From positions 8,170,501 through 8,234,500 of the forward strand of contig CP136892.1 in assembly GCA_034359265.1 (NCBI GenBank): DNA of 64,000 bases, written 5' to 3'. The notes beneath the pieces were generated by a model. The model was not told where the DNA came from. It saw only the letters and a program-made list of their open reading frames with translations, and did not search any database. The translations under genes and the position numbers were made by a program. This document shows, piece after piece, positions 1-12,513 of this stretch (positions within the stretch are counted from its first letter, which is position 1; every line of letters starts with the position of its first letter). The stretch comes from Canna indica. Taxonomy: Eukaryota > Streptophyta > Magnoliopsida > Zingiberales > Cannaceae.

Positions 1-122
1 TTTAATTTTATCATGTCATCTTCAAGCCACGGAGGATGCTCTTATTAATAGATGCTTGATTTTTAATTCATGTCAGGCCTGAGTGGTGGGTCTAGCCATC
101 TCCTGGCGAGCTTTTTTCATCA
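1..122. repeat. Left part of tandemly duplicated unit, copy 1
   Basis: This segment matches 3415-3537 closely in the same orientation (shared stretches such as tcatgtcatcttcaagcc and gtggtgggtctagccatc). Copy 1 is broken here by the CACTA element and resumes at about 3095. The unit is cut by the window edge, so its full length and origin are unknown. No coding content is recognised. Confidence 0.7.
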
Positions 123-1083
123 ACTACTAGAATATACCACATCAATCACGGGAATCACCGAAGGCCACCTCGGTCGTCAGAATCATTCACGATGTTTCGA
201 CGGCCGCAGCGACCGTGGCAGTTGTAAGCAAATCAATCACGGCTTGCATATGGCCGCCTAGGGTTGTCGCTCATAGTTGATGACGTGCACGAGGCGCGAA
301 ATAAAATAATTTATTAGCCACGGCTTAGCGAGGGCGAGGGAGCCGTTGGTGATATGAATAAGTCATTAGCCACGGCTAGAAGCGGCTGTCGCTTATTAAT
401 TAATGGTGCGAACGCAGCGCGAAAATAAAACACTCTTCACCGACGGCGTAGAGAGGGTGAACCGTCGGTGATATTAAAATTATGTATCCATAATTTTTCG
501 ACGGCTGGCGAGCCATCGGTGAAAATCCTTTTTATTTTCGTTCGCGCCCGACCCTTCCTCTTTCTTCCTCTTCTTCCTCTTTCTTCTTTCCTCCCGCCGT
601 TGTCGCCTGTTGCCGCAGTCATCCGTGTTGCCGGTTGCTTCCGTCGCTGCGTGTTGCCGTCGTCGCCAATCACTGCCAGTGTACCTCTCCTTGCCGATAA
701 GCATCTCCTTCGATCCTCTTGATCCCCATCTCCCTCCATCTCCCCCTCTCCGCGACGGCGTCTACACGTCGGTGCCATGATTTGGGACCGATACATCGGC
801 CCTATTCAATGCAACAGTAGCCGGCAGTAATGCCGGCTACTATTGATGATTAGGGTTAAATTAACCCTAATCAATTACTTGATTAGGGTTTAATTAAACC
901 CTATTATTTTTTTAAATTTTTAATTGTTAATTATTAGAAATTAATTGTTAATTAGGTAATTAATTAGTTTGGTTAATGTTAATTAGTTTGGTTAATGTTA
1001 ACTAATGGTTAATATTGATTAGGGTTTAATTATTTTTAGGTTACTTAATAAAATTAGTTTAATATTAATTAATTAGTATTAAT

Positions 1084-1205
1084 GGAATCGTCCACTGAGG
1101 ACTCACGCCGGAATCATCCACAATAGATGGACTTGTGCTGGAATCGTCCACGTACTTTGGACTCGCGCGTAATCGTCTGTTGTGGACTCGCACTGGTATC
1201 CACAA
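1084..1205. repeat. About four degenerate ~30-bp repeats inside the CACTA element
   Basis: Units of the form GGAATCGTCCAC followed by GGACTCGCGC recur about four times with small changes. They lie between the 5' subterminal zone and the transposase relic. They could be a worn coding repeat or extra binding sites; the sequence does not decide. Confidence 0.5.
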
Positions 1206-1499
1206 ATTTAGAAAAAATCAAGACGAGTTGATACGTTTCACGTACGCATCGACGAGTCAAGTTTTAATTTTGCAAAACCTTAGATCCGTTCAATTGCTTC
1301 CATAGATTACTTTTGGTCGGAATGTAAGAATTTCAAGCTTTGGTCAAATACATAACTGGGTGAAAAAAAAGTATCTTTTGAAAATTTTCGTATTAGAGTT
1401 CATTACTGATTCGGCATAATTTGGATGTCATGCACATTAAAAAAATATGTTTGATAATATTTTTAACACTGTGATGGATATTTCTGGCAAAATTAAAGA

Positions 1500-2450
1500 T
1501 AATGTGAAGACCCGACATGATGTGAAAATACTTTGTAAGATGCCTGAGTTAGGGTTGCAAGAGGTCAACAGACGACTTCATAAGCCAAAGGTCGTCGTAT
1601 GTGTTAAATAAACAACAGATGAAAGATGTGTATCAATGGATCAAAGAACTTAGATTACTCGATGGATATGCCTCAAACTTATCTCGATGTGTAAACGTCG
1701 ATGAATGCAAAATATCGGGGATGAAGAGCCACGATTGTCATGTATTCATGCAGAGATTGCTTTCGATCGCGTTTCGAGATCATCTACATGATAAGATTTG
1801 AGGTCTGTTGATAGAATTAAGTATGTTTTTAAAAACATTTGTGCAAATGTACTTTGAGTCGAAGATATGTCAGCACTTGAAAATAATATTGTTGAAATCA
1901 TATGCAAGCTATAGCAGTTTTTCCCTCATGCATTTTTTGACTCGATGGAGCATCTACCGATACACTTGGCATACGAGGCACGAGTTGGTGGCCCCGTTCA
2001 ATACTGGTGGATGTACTTATTTGAAAGATACATGAATCGGTGGAGGCCGCAGGTGGCTGGGAGCACGAACGTGTTTATGGCTTTGAAGACAATGGCCATG
2101 CACGCGCCGTGCTCGGGCCACTTGGGGCATCGACCCCTCCGGTTGTGAATGAGCGACCCTCGACATCCCGAGCACAGGACCAGAGCCAGATAGCGGCCTT
2201 AGAGTCGGAGCTCACCCAGCAGAGACAGACAATGGAGGAGCAGAGGCTGGCGATAGAGAAGCAGAAACAGACGAATGAAGAGTTGAGACAGACGATGCAG
2301 AACATGTAGGCTCTCCTCACTCAGATTATGTCTCACTCTGGTCTTCTAACGATGATGTCGCAGCCATCGTCCTCCCCGACCCAGTCGATGCTCCTAACCC
2401 AGTCGCTGTCGACTCCACCGCCTCCACTACAGCCGTGAGATTTTGATTTA
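1500..2450 (+). pseudogene. TNP2-like CACTA transposase fragment (DUF4218 region plus coiled coil)
   Basis: Several broken frames together match the C-terminal half of plant En/Spm TNP2-type transposases. Around 1700-1790 the translation includes KSHDCHVFMQRLL, and around 1945-2040 in another frame it includes HLAYEARVGGPVQYWWMY and LFERYM, both hallmarks of the DUF4218 region. Stops and frameshifts separate them (for example a TGA at about 1799). At 2150-2309 a Gln/Glu-rich coiled-coil segment follows, as in many CACTA proteins. The catalytic N-terminal part is not recognisable, so the element cannot encode its own transposase. Family assignment is firm; exact exon limits are not recoverable by eye. 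Confidence 0.7.
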
Positions 2451-3094
2451 TTGTATTTTGTATATAATTTGATACTTGTTTGTATAGTGATAGTTGTTTA
2501 TATATTTATGATTGTATATATATGATATTATGATAATTGTTTGCCTCCGATTTGAGGCTTAGATTGATTATATTTATGTAAAACTTGTATATTCGATTTC
2601 AAATGCATGTGTATGATTTTTTTTTAAAATTGTAATATGTGATTGAAAATAGATTGTAATCTATAAATATCATTGTATACTAGATTTTACAAAAAATTTA
2701 TTTTTTCAGTCACAGGATGTACTTGTAGCCACGGTTTACCAACGAGCGACCGTCACTAAGCCGTGGCAGAAAGCTTATCGTAAATGGCTAATGGCCTGGG
2801 CAGCACCAAATATCACGGTTGTTAATAGTATCATCGACGGCCTGAGGTCGTGGCTGATGTGTTGGTATCAGTGACAATCGCCTATAGCCGTCACTGATGT
2901 GTTTAAATCAGCGACAGCCACGAGCGTTGTCACTGATGATTACTTGTGATGGCGTCTTTCAGCCGTCACAACTTATCTAAAACGCGCACATTAGTGATGA
3001 CATTTTGCTACAGCTAACGCCGTCCGTGATAGTTATCACCGACAGTTCATCCATGGCTTGAGTCGTCGGTGATGACGACAATTCTAATAGTAGT

Positions 3095-3412
3095 CGGCCA
3101 TCTTCTAGTTCATACCGATGACATGCTACGGTCCCGCAACATCCTCATCGAACTAGAGAGAGAGAGATATGTGATGAGGAGATTGCAGGAGCATAACAAA
3201 TCAACAATGTTGGTTGTAGTTGCAGCAACAAAGAGGTGGAGAGGGAGCAAGGAGACGAGAAATCATGTTTTTCCCTTTCTCTTTATCAACATACTTTACC
3301 GATAAAGATGATGATGTGAGATAAAAATATTATTTAATAGATTAATAGATATATTGACATGACATATATCTATTAATTTGGCTGTTAAGTTGTGATGTGA
3401 CGATAAAAAATA
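3095..3412. repeat. Right part of tandemly duplicated unit, copy 1
   Basis: From about 3098 to 3350 this is nearly identical to 3538-3790, including a purine-rich stretch (agagagagagat, gcaacaaagaggtggagagg). After about 3352 the two copies diverge. It resumes the copy interrupted by the CACTA element. Confidence 0.75.
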
Positions 3413-3414
3413 TA

Positions 3415-3830
3415 TTCAATTTTATCATGTCATCTTCAAGCCATGTAGGATGTTCTTATTAATAAATGCTTGATTTCTAGTACATGTGAGGCTTGAGTGG
3501 TGGGTCTAGCCATCTTTTGGCGCGTTTTCCCCATCGACCATCTTCTGGTTCATGCCGATGACATGCCACGCTCCCGCAACATCCTCATCGAACTAGAGAG
3601 AGAGATAGGTGATGAGGAGATTGCAGGAGCATAACAAATCATCAATGTTGGTTGCAGTTGCAGCAACAAAGAGGTGGAGAGGGAGCAAGGAGACGAGGAA
3701 GCATATTTTTCCCTTTCTCTTGATCAACATACTTTACCGATAAAGATGATGATGTGAGATAAAAATATTATTTAATAGATTAATAAATATATTAGTAATT
3801 TAATAGATTAATTAACGAAATATATATAAT
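3415..3830. repeat. Tandem unit, copy 2 (uninterrupted)
   Basis: This copy joins, without the CACTA element, sequence matching 1-122 to sequence matching 3095-3350, so it acts as an empty-site reference. No gene is recognised in it; the 78-residue frame in copy 1 is not preserved between the copies. Confidence 0.7.
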
Positions 3831-4079
3831 AGATATAATTAACATAAATGTTAAATGTGTTGCATATGATTAAAATCAATGAAAAAATTAATCACAATTA
3901 AAATTTGTAAATATATTTAGCTAATCTTTTTTTTATCCCTCGTCTCCATCCGTTTAATTCTGCCAATTAGGGATTTGATCCAAAAAAAAGATTCAAAAGT
4001 TTGATATTAAATTAAATTTGGGTCCATGGAACATTGAGATTCCATTGAATTGTTGGCCTACATTTATGAATGTGCAGGA

Positions 4080-4741
4080 ATTGTTTAAGTATGAAACTGT
4101 GAATGAATTAATAGCTGAAGGGAGCTAGAATATAGGGCTACTGCATCAATGCTTTGGAGAGCTATTATGTAGAAGGTAACAGATATGTGGATTGATGTTG
4201 AGCATGGAATTGATAAGTGTGTTTGGAGTTTGAATGTTTCATCAAAGGAAGGGATGACAATAATGAACTGTGTTGTTTTGATTGGGCTAAGATGTGGAGA
4301 TTGAAGATACCTGGAAGGGTGAAAGTATTTGTTTAATTTGGAAGTTGATATGTGGTAGATTACTTACATCAAAATAGTTTGGGAGGTTCACTGGAGCTGA
4401 GATAGTGGATTGTTTTGTTTGCAAGAATGTAGAAGATGATAGCAATTATTTTCTGTTCAAGTGTGATTTTGCATGTAGGTACTCGAATATGGCTGAAAAG
4501 AGATTGGGAATTGTTTTCAAAGGAATGGATGACTGGGATAATGCAGGGTGGATAAAAGACGGATGCTTATGAGATTGATTTTGGAAACAAACTAAGTGCC
4601 TTTGTTGCTATTTCATTGTGGTTACTATGAAAAAATTAATGATAACCAGATAAAATATGAGGGAAAGGTGCAGTAGTTTGTATGTTATATTTGTAAAGGC
4701 TTTTAACGACACTATGTATTATAATAAAAATGCAGATGATC
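4080..4741 (+). pseudogene. Old LINE remnant, zf-RVT region
   Basis: Broken frames around 4300-4480 read like the zinc-binding zf-RVT region of plant L1-type LINEs: W-x-LKIPGRVKVFVW-like sequence, then a C-x2-C pair (CFVCKNVEDD) and a following cysteine (LFKCDFAC). Stops and frameshifts interrupt it. The order fits the RNase H-like piece that resumes at about 6990, so the two pieces appear to be one old LINE split by a younger LINE insertion. Confidence 0.55.
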
Positions 4742-4763
4742 AGAAGAGTGCCTTAGGCGGTTG

Positions 4764-6706
4764 ATTGCCTTTCGAGATTGATTGATCGGGCGGCCTCTAG
4801 GGGATTAATTAATGGAGTTCTGAATCAGCAAATTAGTAATGGAGTTTCTCAATTTCTCTTTGCGGATGATCTGGTGCTATTTTGTAAGAATGATGGCCGG
4901 AGTCTTCAGAATATTTTTGAGATGCTGCGATTCTTTGAATTGGCGGCAGGCTTAAGGGTTAATCTTAATAAAACTTCGATTATGAGCTTGTAGGGAGAGG
5001 AAGGGCTGACAGGTGTATTGGCCGCTAACTTCAACTGTCGGGAGGGATATTTTCCTTTGAGCTACCTTGGTTTACCCCTTCGGCCGGGTAAGCTCAAGCG
5101 AGAGGACTGGCTGTCTCTCATCGCGAAAGTGGACTCCGGGCTGAGCTCCTGGCAAGGCCGGCTGCTCTCGAGGGCCGGTAGGCTGACGCTAATCAACAAC
5201 ACACTAACGAGTATTGTCACTTACTGGCTTTCCTTGTTCAAGTCGCCGGCCTGGGTCATTAAGCGGATTGATCGCAGGTGGAAGCGTTTTCTTTGGGCGG
5301 GGGCCGAGGAGCAGAATATCCAGGGAAAATATTTGATCGATTGGAATACTGTAACGGCGGCAAAGAAGGAGGGAGGTCTTGGCACTCTGGACCAGAAGAT
5401 GCACAATTGTGCCCGCCTAGGAGCATGGATTTGGAAGGTGATGTAGAACAGGGGTGCGGCCTGGATGCCTATTGTTTACGCATGCTACGGGAACTATCGG
5501 TAGTGCGGTGCTCCTAGATTCTCTAGAATTGCATCCCCTCTTTGGAGAGATATCTGGCGACTCCTTGGCTGGTTTTCAGGAGGCTTGGAATGGGCGGTGG
5601 GGAGGGGTGATCGGGTTTCTCTTTGGCGGGATAGATGGGTGAACGACACGAGCCTCTCGGAGAAGTTTCCCGATCTCTATCTGGCCGCTGAGGAGCCGCA
5701 TGTTACTATAGGGGAGGCAAAAATGACGTTGAGCAATGGAGCATTTCTATGGTGGAATATTAATTTCAGTAGTCTGGTCAATGAGGCTAGAGTTCAGCTC
5801 CTGGCACAAGACCTAATGGCAATCCAAGAAGCAGAGGGGGAGGATGTCTTGGCTTGGAGATGGTCTGGCACCGACCGCTAGGGCTGTCCATTCGGTTCGA
5901 ACCGAATCGAATTTGTCCAAATCGAAAATTTTTTTATACCCGAATTCCAACCCGAACCCGAACCGAACTATACCTAAACCGATTTAACCCGAACCGAAAT
6001 TATTCGGTTCGGTTCGGTTTTCATCCCGAAAACCAAAATTTTAATTATTTTAATTAAAAATTCAAAATTCAAAATAATTACTTAATATCTATTTAAGTAA
6101 TTCTGTTAAAAAAATTTAAATTTGTTTTTTAATTAATTCGGTTTTCGGTTCGGGTCGGTTCCCGAATTCCGAAAACCGAATCCGAACCGTAATTCAAATT
6201 TCGGTTCGGTTCGGGTCAAAGAACCGAACCTACAATGATTGAAACCGAACCGAACCGAAAAATTCGGTTCGGTTTTTCGGTTCGGTTCGGTGTGAACCGA
6301 ACCATGGACAGCTCTACCGGCCGCTTCTCCTCGAGTAGTTGGTATAGGGTGCTGAACTATATACAGAGGCCTCTCTGTCCCTCTCTACGCTTTCCTATGG
6401 AGGTTGAAGCTGCCTTCGAAGATCGCAGTGTTTGGATGGATCAGAATACGAAGACGACTACTCACGAGAGACCGCCTGGCCCGATGGAACATTGTGAATG
6501 ATGATTCGTGTGTTCTTTGCACAGACGGAAAGGAGTCGCACTTGCACTTGTTTCAGCACTGCCCGTTCACACAGGATGGTTGGAGGCAGCTGCTGCAACT
6601 CCTTGGCCTGCAATTCTTCCGAAGCTCTTTAGCTTCTTGGGAGCGAGGATGTCCGATGTCTAAGGGAACGCGCTCTAAGTTCAGAATCATTATTGTGTCG
6701 AACTAG
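4764..6706 (+). pseudogene. LINE reverse transcriptase/zf-RVT remnant
   Basis: The reverse transcriptase catalytic box is visible as FADDLVLFC at about 4858-4884, followed by the thumb region (SYLGLPLRPGKLKREDW, then LLSRAGRLTLINN at 5160-5200). The frame shifts after 4993 (stop TAG) and again around 5446 and 5600. After the hAT insertion the zf-RVT domain continues at 6404-6600 with KLPSKIAVFGW, CVLC and HLHLFQHCP. The last part of the C-terminus is AT-rich and degraded. It cannot give a functional protein. The same domains occur in copy B (32308-34766), which appears to belong to the same broad family. Confidence 0.75.
5879..6316. mobile_element. 438-bp hAT-type MITE inside the LINE
   Basis: Terminal inverted repeats TAGGGCTGTCCA and TGGACAGCTCTA bound the element. 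It is flanked by 8-bp repeats CCGACCGC (5871-5878) and CCGGCCGC (6317-6324) with one mismatch, the size expected of hAT target duplications. The interior is rich in CGGTTCGGTT and its complement, so each end can fold on the other. No coding capacity. Removing it rejoins the LINE frame from DVLAWRWSGT to RFSSSSWY. Confidence 0.85.
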
Positions 6707-6951
6707 TTCGTATGGCTTGAGCGGAACAAGAGGATCTTCAGAGCAGAGTCTTCCCCATCAAGCGTCGCTGCTGCATCCACTCTCAACTTTCTTTGTAGGG
6801 AATAGGGCCTGTTCAAGGATGTTGTTCTTTTATTTTCCTTGTTACTCTTGTTTTTTGCTACTGCTTTCTCGCTTTACCGTCCTCCTCCGCCTGTACTTAT
6901 TTCATTCTTCATGAATAGAATGCAGGTTGCTTAGCCTCAAAAAAAGAAGAG

Positions 6952-7400
6952 CAATGTGGGGGTGGAGCCTATTGTGAATTCTGTGACTGGTTGTGTTTCT
7001 AATAACAGCAATATGTGGAAGATTCTATTTTGTGATGCGGCTTGGAAGAACTCTTTTGAAGGTGGAGTAAAAAAGGATAACGGGAAATACATGACAAAGT
7101 GAGGAAGAAATGTGTTAAAAGATATAATTGTTGTATCAGATTGTTTAAGAGCCCAAACAGTACGTACTAAGAGGGGAGTTTAATGCACCATGGGATTGAA
7201 AATACTATATATTTTTGTAATAGTCAGTTAACTGAATTTATCAATAAAATTTCATCTGTAGTAGGAGGAGACAATCCTATAAGTAGGGAGATTAGAGTGA
7301 TGTCAAGCATGACAAACTCTGGTCTTTCTACTATGAGAAATGCTCCAATTATACGTGGGAATTGCTCCAATTATTTTAAAGAATAATATTTTTTAGAAAA
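6952..7400 (+). pseudogene. Old LINE remnant, RNase H-like tail
   Basis: At about 7018-7110 the translation reads KILFCDAAWKNSFEGG, resembling the start of the RVT_3/RNase H domain that ends many plant LINE proteins (first catalytic Asp in the F-x-DAAWK context). The frame soon breaks. Downstream sequence to about 7386 is AT-rich and unassigned. This is probably the 3' continuation of the old LINE at 4080-4741. Confidence 0.45.
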
Positions 7401-10120
7401 ATAATATTAGAATAGTAATCATTAAATTCGGTTGCGGGCTCTCCAAGTTACCATATTTTATACATGAAATCCCACCTCGTGATGAAATGAAGGAAAGCAC
7501 GGAGAAGGAGGCTTGAAAAGAATTGAAGGCCCCCCATTGAGTTTAATTAATTTAATCAGGGTTAACTTAAGTAGTAGCCAACTGGTCAAGTTCAATCTTG
7601 ACCAATACTAGTCAAAACAACTAACCTTTCTTTGACCCACCAAATTCCTCCTCCTTGGGTCAATGTTTAGAATATTATTATATTCATCCAATCTATATAT
7701 GATTTGGTCTAATCGGAAAGTGATGTTGGATCCCATCAATTTAACTCCTGAATCAAATTTGATTAATCAACCATGGATCATAATACACTGTCCATATTAA
7801 ATGATAATTTTGATATGGATTATACTCATTTTAAATGTAATTCAAATTATACAAAAAGTTTTATTCTTAAAATTTGACGTCATCAAATTGAATTAAATCG
7901 AACCAATAAAGCGTACACTATTTTATTTCAAATCATGGGCCCATGCGCACGTGTCCGGCGGCACCTACAAGTTTCCACATCTCAATTGCGTGATCGATTT
8001 GGATGCCAATTGGATTGGAACCACCCATTTGATTGCAACTAATTGACATGAATTAGTGCTTTGAATTGTCTTATGTGCAACTTTTCAATTCGATTAATTA
8101 ATTGATTAATTGGAGCAAGCACCCTTTTCTAATTAATTAATTAATTAATTAATAATATTGAGGTTTATAATTGGTTGAATATTTATTTATCCCATGGATT
8201 TCATCAATTAATTGGTCACGGGACTGAAAATTTTTTTGGCATTAACGAATGGGCCAAAAAGAGTCATGAGTCATGACCTAATTTATTTTCTCCAAAGTGG
8301 AGACCTTTTGAGTCAGAATTGGGGGCAGATTCATGAACCTGATGACTTGACTTTTCAATCTAAAAACACGTGTGCTTCCAGAATGACTACCACATGCCAA
8401 TTTTAATTTTGTAATATAGGGTTTACAAGCCCCTTTACAATAATTTATGTAATGCTTAGCCTAGTATTTGGTGACGTGTTATTTTCCAAAACTAATTATA
8501 TTTTTAATTTAAACATAATTAACACGTGCAAAAGACCTATACTAGAATTGAAAGCATAACATAAACAATAAGTTATGATTTATGAATAATAAAATAAATA
8601 ATCTGAGGGTTGATAATGCAAGAAGAGCAGTTCCTTCAACAAGTTTATTTTTCTCATAATTAATGTGTTTTCAACCAGATAATAAAACAGCACATATATG
8701 CCACGTGGAGAATTGGCGAATGGGCTGCAGCGCGGGCTCCAACGATTCATTGAGTAGGACGAGCCTGGGGCGTGGCTGACGCGGGTGCGCCGTGGAGTTC
8801 GACGATTAAATCGGGAATGCTTTTCTCCTCTAGTGAAATGAATCTAAAAGGCTCAATCGGATTCAATTATCATCAAGACCTGACAACGTTTAATGGATTT
8901 TGGACACAAGCGGATCCTTCTCTTCCGAGTCAAAACTAACATTATACAAAGAAATTGTCCAAGACTCTTGTACTTCAAGAATTTAAATTTTAGAATAAAA
9001 GTGAGTATAATTTGATTTAATAACATATATAGCAGAAGATTTTAAAAGAAGCAGCAATAATATTCCAATGACTTTTTGAAAATATTTATAAATTTAGAAA
9101 GGCCTATAAAGTAAAAAAAGAAGAAGTTAATTTGTCTTCCTTTACAATTAAATAGCTTGATGCCACAGAATTAAAGAGAGAAACCAACTGATGTAATAGA
9201 GAAAGTGAGAATGATATATATTTGCTATTAATTAATTTAATTAACCTTACGATAGCTATATATATAAAGTACAGATGGATAAGGATTCCAATTAATTGGG
9301 ATCAGTCATTCATCTGCTATGTGAAGTTACAATTAATAGTGATCTAATTGAAGTCAATTACATTTGTTAAAAAAACTATTTCAACATTAAAATAAGAAAA
9401 GGGATGAAGTTGCCAGTTGAGTGACGAAATCAATCACTTCTATTTAAATAAGATTGTTCTTCAATAAAATTTTATATATGGTTTTCATTCTATATCCATC
9501 TAATGTTTTATTAATTTTACCAAAATAGATCTCAAAAACAACACATATATCCTTTCCAATCAAGTGCAATATACCTGGAAAAAAAAGGTCAATATAGCTA
9601 ATTTGGCATATATATATATAATTAGAATTCATGAAAAAAAAATATTGAATTAATAAACTCTCAAAATTATTTATAGAAAATTTTCTGGAAACGTTGTGAA
9701 AAATCATATTTTCTCTAATAATAGAAAATCACATTTCTAGAATATTTTATCTAAAAATCATATTTTCTCTAATAAACGTTATGTTTGTAGGGATGATAAA
9801 TTATACCTACATCCTCTACATAATAATTATATCTGCACAGTGCGTATTATTTTTTTAAGAAAGAATATGGGTGTGGATATATGGATATGAAAAATTAATA
9901 ATCCTGTGGATACTATATAGATAAGGTTTTGAAAATATATTTGTACCATATCTAATCTGTATACGTGACCATATTTGCATATATTATATTACCCCTTTAA
10001 GTAAACTCTTGTATAATATATACAGCATAGTAATTTTATTGAAAATTCTAAGCACTTATGTACTCTTATAAGGTTGTCAATTTAATTTTATAATTTATTT
10101 TTTTATATTATTCATGCTTG
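7400..10120. other. AT-rich intergenic DNA, no gene seen
   Basis: No conserved protein signature is visible on either strand. It contains a TTAA-rich run (8130-8152), a clustered set of TTGAC cores around 7590-7660, CACGTG-like hexamers near 7950 and 8703, and a GC-rich island at 8720-8800. These could be remnants of a promoter but no reading frame follows. From 9000 to 10120 the DNA is strongly AT-rich with a short (AT)n run near 9611. Confidence 0.6.
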
Positions 10121-11599
10121 AGGACCGGAGCAGTGCGGTCTGGTTCGATGTTCCTCCTGGTGGGGGGCTGCAAAATATACTTTGGTGCTCAAGTCAATGA
10201 ATAACATCGATGTGGACGTAATAGAAATCAGGCTCTAGATTACTTGAGGCATATTGTATTTGTATATATTGCAAGATGAGGAATGAATGACGATAATGTC
10301 GTCCGATAATCTCCCAAGGATATTGCTCAGAATAGGTCGAGCTAGGCTGATCCCGGAGATGTCGGGCTCGTGATGACGAATCCTTTGAAATAAATACAGA
10401 CCATAGATGTCCTTGTGTAGCTGGGTGGAGCTACCGGGTTGAGCTGTCTGACTTGATTTGAGTTTGGTTCATGGACACCATTGGGTCTAATCTGGTCGGG
10501 CCTAAGAACACAGTCCAGTCCATAACCCTCCAGTTCTAAATAATGCTAATTTCCAACCTTGGTCTAGTCCACATACATCAGTTAGATTTTGGAAATACTT
10601 TTATCAAGTTGTCTTAAGTGTCGAGTTGTTGCAGAGGCGGAGCTCTAATTTCGGACAACTCACGAGGTGGTCCGTGCCCGTTGTGGCCTTTATTTGGTTG
10701 AGGCAGATCGGATCTACATATATCTTTGCCATGTCGTTTTGTGCTTCTTCGATTCCTGCTCCCGATGTGACAGCTACATAGTGGGGAAATTTTCCCCTTC
10801 GTGGTTGTTCCTGATTAGCGTCTGTCTCTATGCCCGAAAGTAATTATAGTGGGGAGAGTGTTCGCTCGTGTCTTGAGGGTTTATAGGGATCCATTGCTTG
10901 TTGAGCTAGCCGGCTAGGATTTGACTGCGGCATAATCACCGACCATTCGATGGAGAGGTTATCATTTGTGGGCCTATGAAGTGGCTGCCTCTTCGTTTTG
11001 AACTTTTCTTGCACTTCCAGTGTTTGGTGCCTACGCTTCAGGGGTCTTTGCCGATGACACCTTCGTTGGTCGTTTACTTTGCCCGTCATTACTTTTTCTT
11101 TGGTGAGTTTTACGGTTCTCTATTTTGGGTTTCGTCTTGTTGAGATTAGTCTGAGGTTGGTAGACTCGCGTTGGATTGTCTTTGCCTATTAGGGCTATTG
11201 CGGCTTTTGCTGGACCGATGGTGAGAAGAGGTGTTAGGATCGAGCAAGAGGCGAGACCGTTAGGGAGGACTCCTGCTTCTTACTCTTGGATTCACCACAA
11301 GATACGACGACAAGGCTCGCTGATGACCGTTATGACGATGCTGATTCGTATGATTGTCTCCTCTATTCGTCCACGGATAGGATTTTTCATCGCAGGAATT
11401 TGGATCTATTTTCATGTATTGAGTCCTGTTTGAAGAACTCAGAGTTCGACTGCCTTTTACGGACTTCGAACATGGGGTGCTGAATTAGGCGAATGTTGCC
11501 CCATCACAACTACATCGGAACAGTTGGGCGGATGTTCGTTATTTCGAGATTTTGATAAAGTGTCTTAGGCTTGAGCCAAGCATCTATGTATTCTTCTCT

Positions 11600-11864
11600 T
11601 TCTTCTAGATAAAAGGCTCTCGGGAGGGGGTTGTTGGTGTCTCTCAATAGTTTTTTCAGGAAAAAGCTCTTTAATTCATTCAAGAGTTCTCGTAAGAACT
11701 TCATGGAATACTTCTTCAAACTAAAGTCGAAGCGGCACATTTGCCCTTTTTACTTAGACTATGATTCTCAGAAGGAAATGTTCCCACTGTCTTGGACGGA
11801 GGAGCCCACATCCATTGTGCTTGTAGAGGAGAAGCCCTTTCCACTATGGACTGGTGTATCATAG
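11600..11864 (+). pseudogene. Fragment of plant gypsy-type element protein
   Basis: The frame reads LFNSFKSSRKNFMEYFFKL and then FPLSWTEEPTSI, resembling the segment found in plant putative gypsy-type transposon proteins (serine/lysine-rich helix followed by a pattern like FPLYW-x2-EP). Upstream and downstream frames are interrupted. It is not a host gene as far as can be judged. Confidence 0.45.
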
Positions 11865-12513
11865 ACTTTCTGAGTAGGTGTTGTCATTCTGAACCTTATT
11901 CCTGTAAGGAAATGCTAAAACGGGACCTGGAGGGGCCTCCGATTTTGGTTTATATAGGTAAGTGTTAGGAGAGTTAGTGAGGTTGTTTTCACCTCGATTT
12001 CTATGGTGCGTTTAATGAGAGGCCTTTCTTAATGCAGGCAGGATGTCGTCCATGCTAGACGAGACAATTTTTTATGCTCAGCCTGGGAATGAGAGGAGTG
12101 GTGTCCCTACGACTGATAAAGGAAAAAGTTCGCTAATAGATGATTCTACCCCGTGGACAAGTTGGTCGGTGTTGTTGCCGACTTCGGAGTTCCGGACATT
12201 AGGGGACTTGGAGTCTCACGGTGTGAGGGCTTCGAAGCCTCAACTCCCATAAGTGGTTATGTTGTCCACCTCGTTTGGTGCGACTCGACCTGACTCGCCT
12301 CTAAAGTTGATAGAGGGAATTGGAAGCCCGAGTATCAGCGGGAATTCACCTTCCTAGGGGGATCATGCTTTCCGTAGAGGATGAAGTTTCAGCGCTGGAG
12401 GCAGCAGTTGTGGGTGGCTCTCCAGTTGTGGTTTAGCCGCTGGTTGTGACTCCTTTCTTGTGCGGTCCCTCCTGTTTAGTTAACCGAGCGAGCTCTCCAA
12501 GGAGGGTAGACCC

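Larger units (their letters stand above)
123..3094. mobile_element. Decayed CACTA (En/Spm-type) DNA transposon
   Basis: The left end reads ACTACTAGAA and the right end reads TTCTAATAGTAG, a worn form of the CACTA terminal repeat. Both subterminal zones (about 140-800 and 2715-3085) are crowded with short direct and inverted GCCACGG, ACCGACGG and CCGTCGGTGAT motifs, as is usual for En/Spm subterminal repeats. The interior carries a TNP2-like transposase relic. The intact neighbouring copy of the flanking repeat (around 3530-3545) supplies an approximate empty site; the 3-bp duplication would be TCA/TCG and is imperfect. Boundaries are good to a few bases. Confidence 0.75.
4749..6944 (+). mobile_element. 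5'-truncated L1-type LINE, copy A
   Basis: The element starts in the reverse transcriptase (VDCLSRLIDRA) and ends in a short poly(A) run at 6939-6945. A 7-bp candidate target duplication AGAAGAG occurs at 4742-4748 and 6945-6951; this is short for a LINE and is weak evidence. It sits inside an older LINE and is itself interrupted by the hAT MITE at 5879-6316. It is 5'-truncated, lacking ORF1 and the endonuclease. Confidence 0.75.

Noticed and set aside
437..796. 119-residue basic open frame on the minus strand and its plus-strand partner
   Set aside because: It lies in the CACTA subterminal repeat zone, both strands are open because of composition, and there is no family resemblance.
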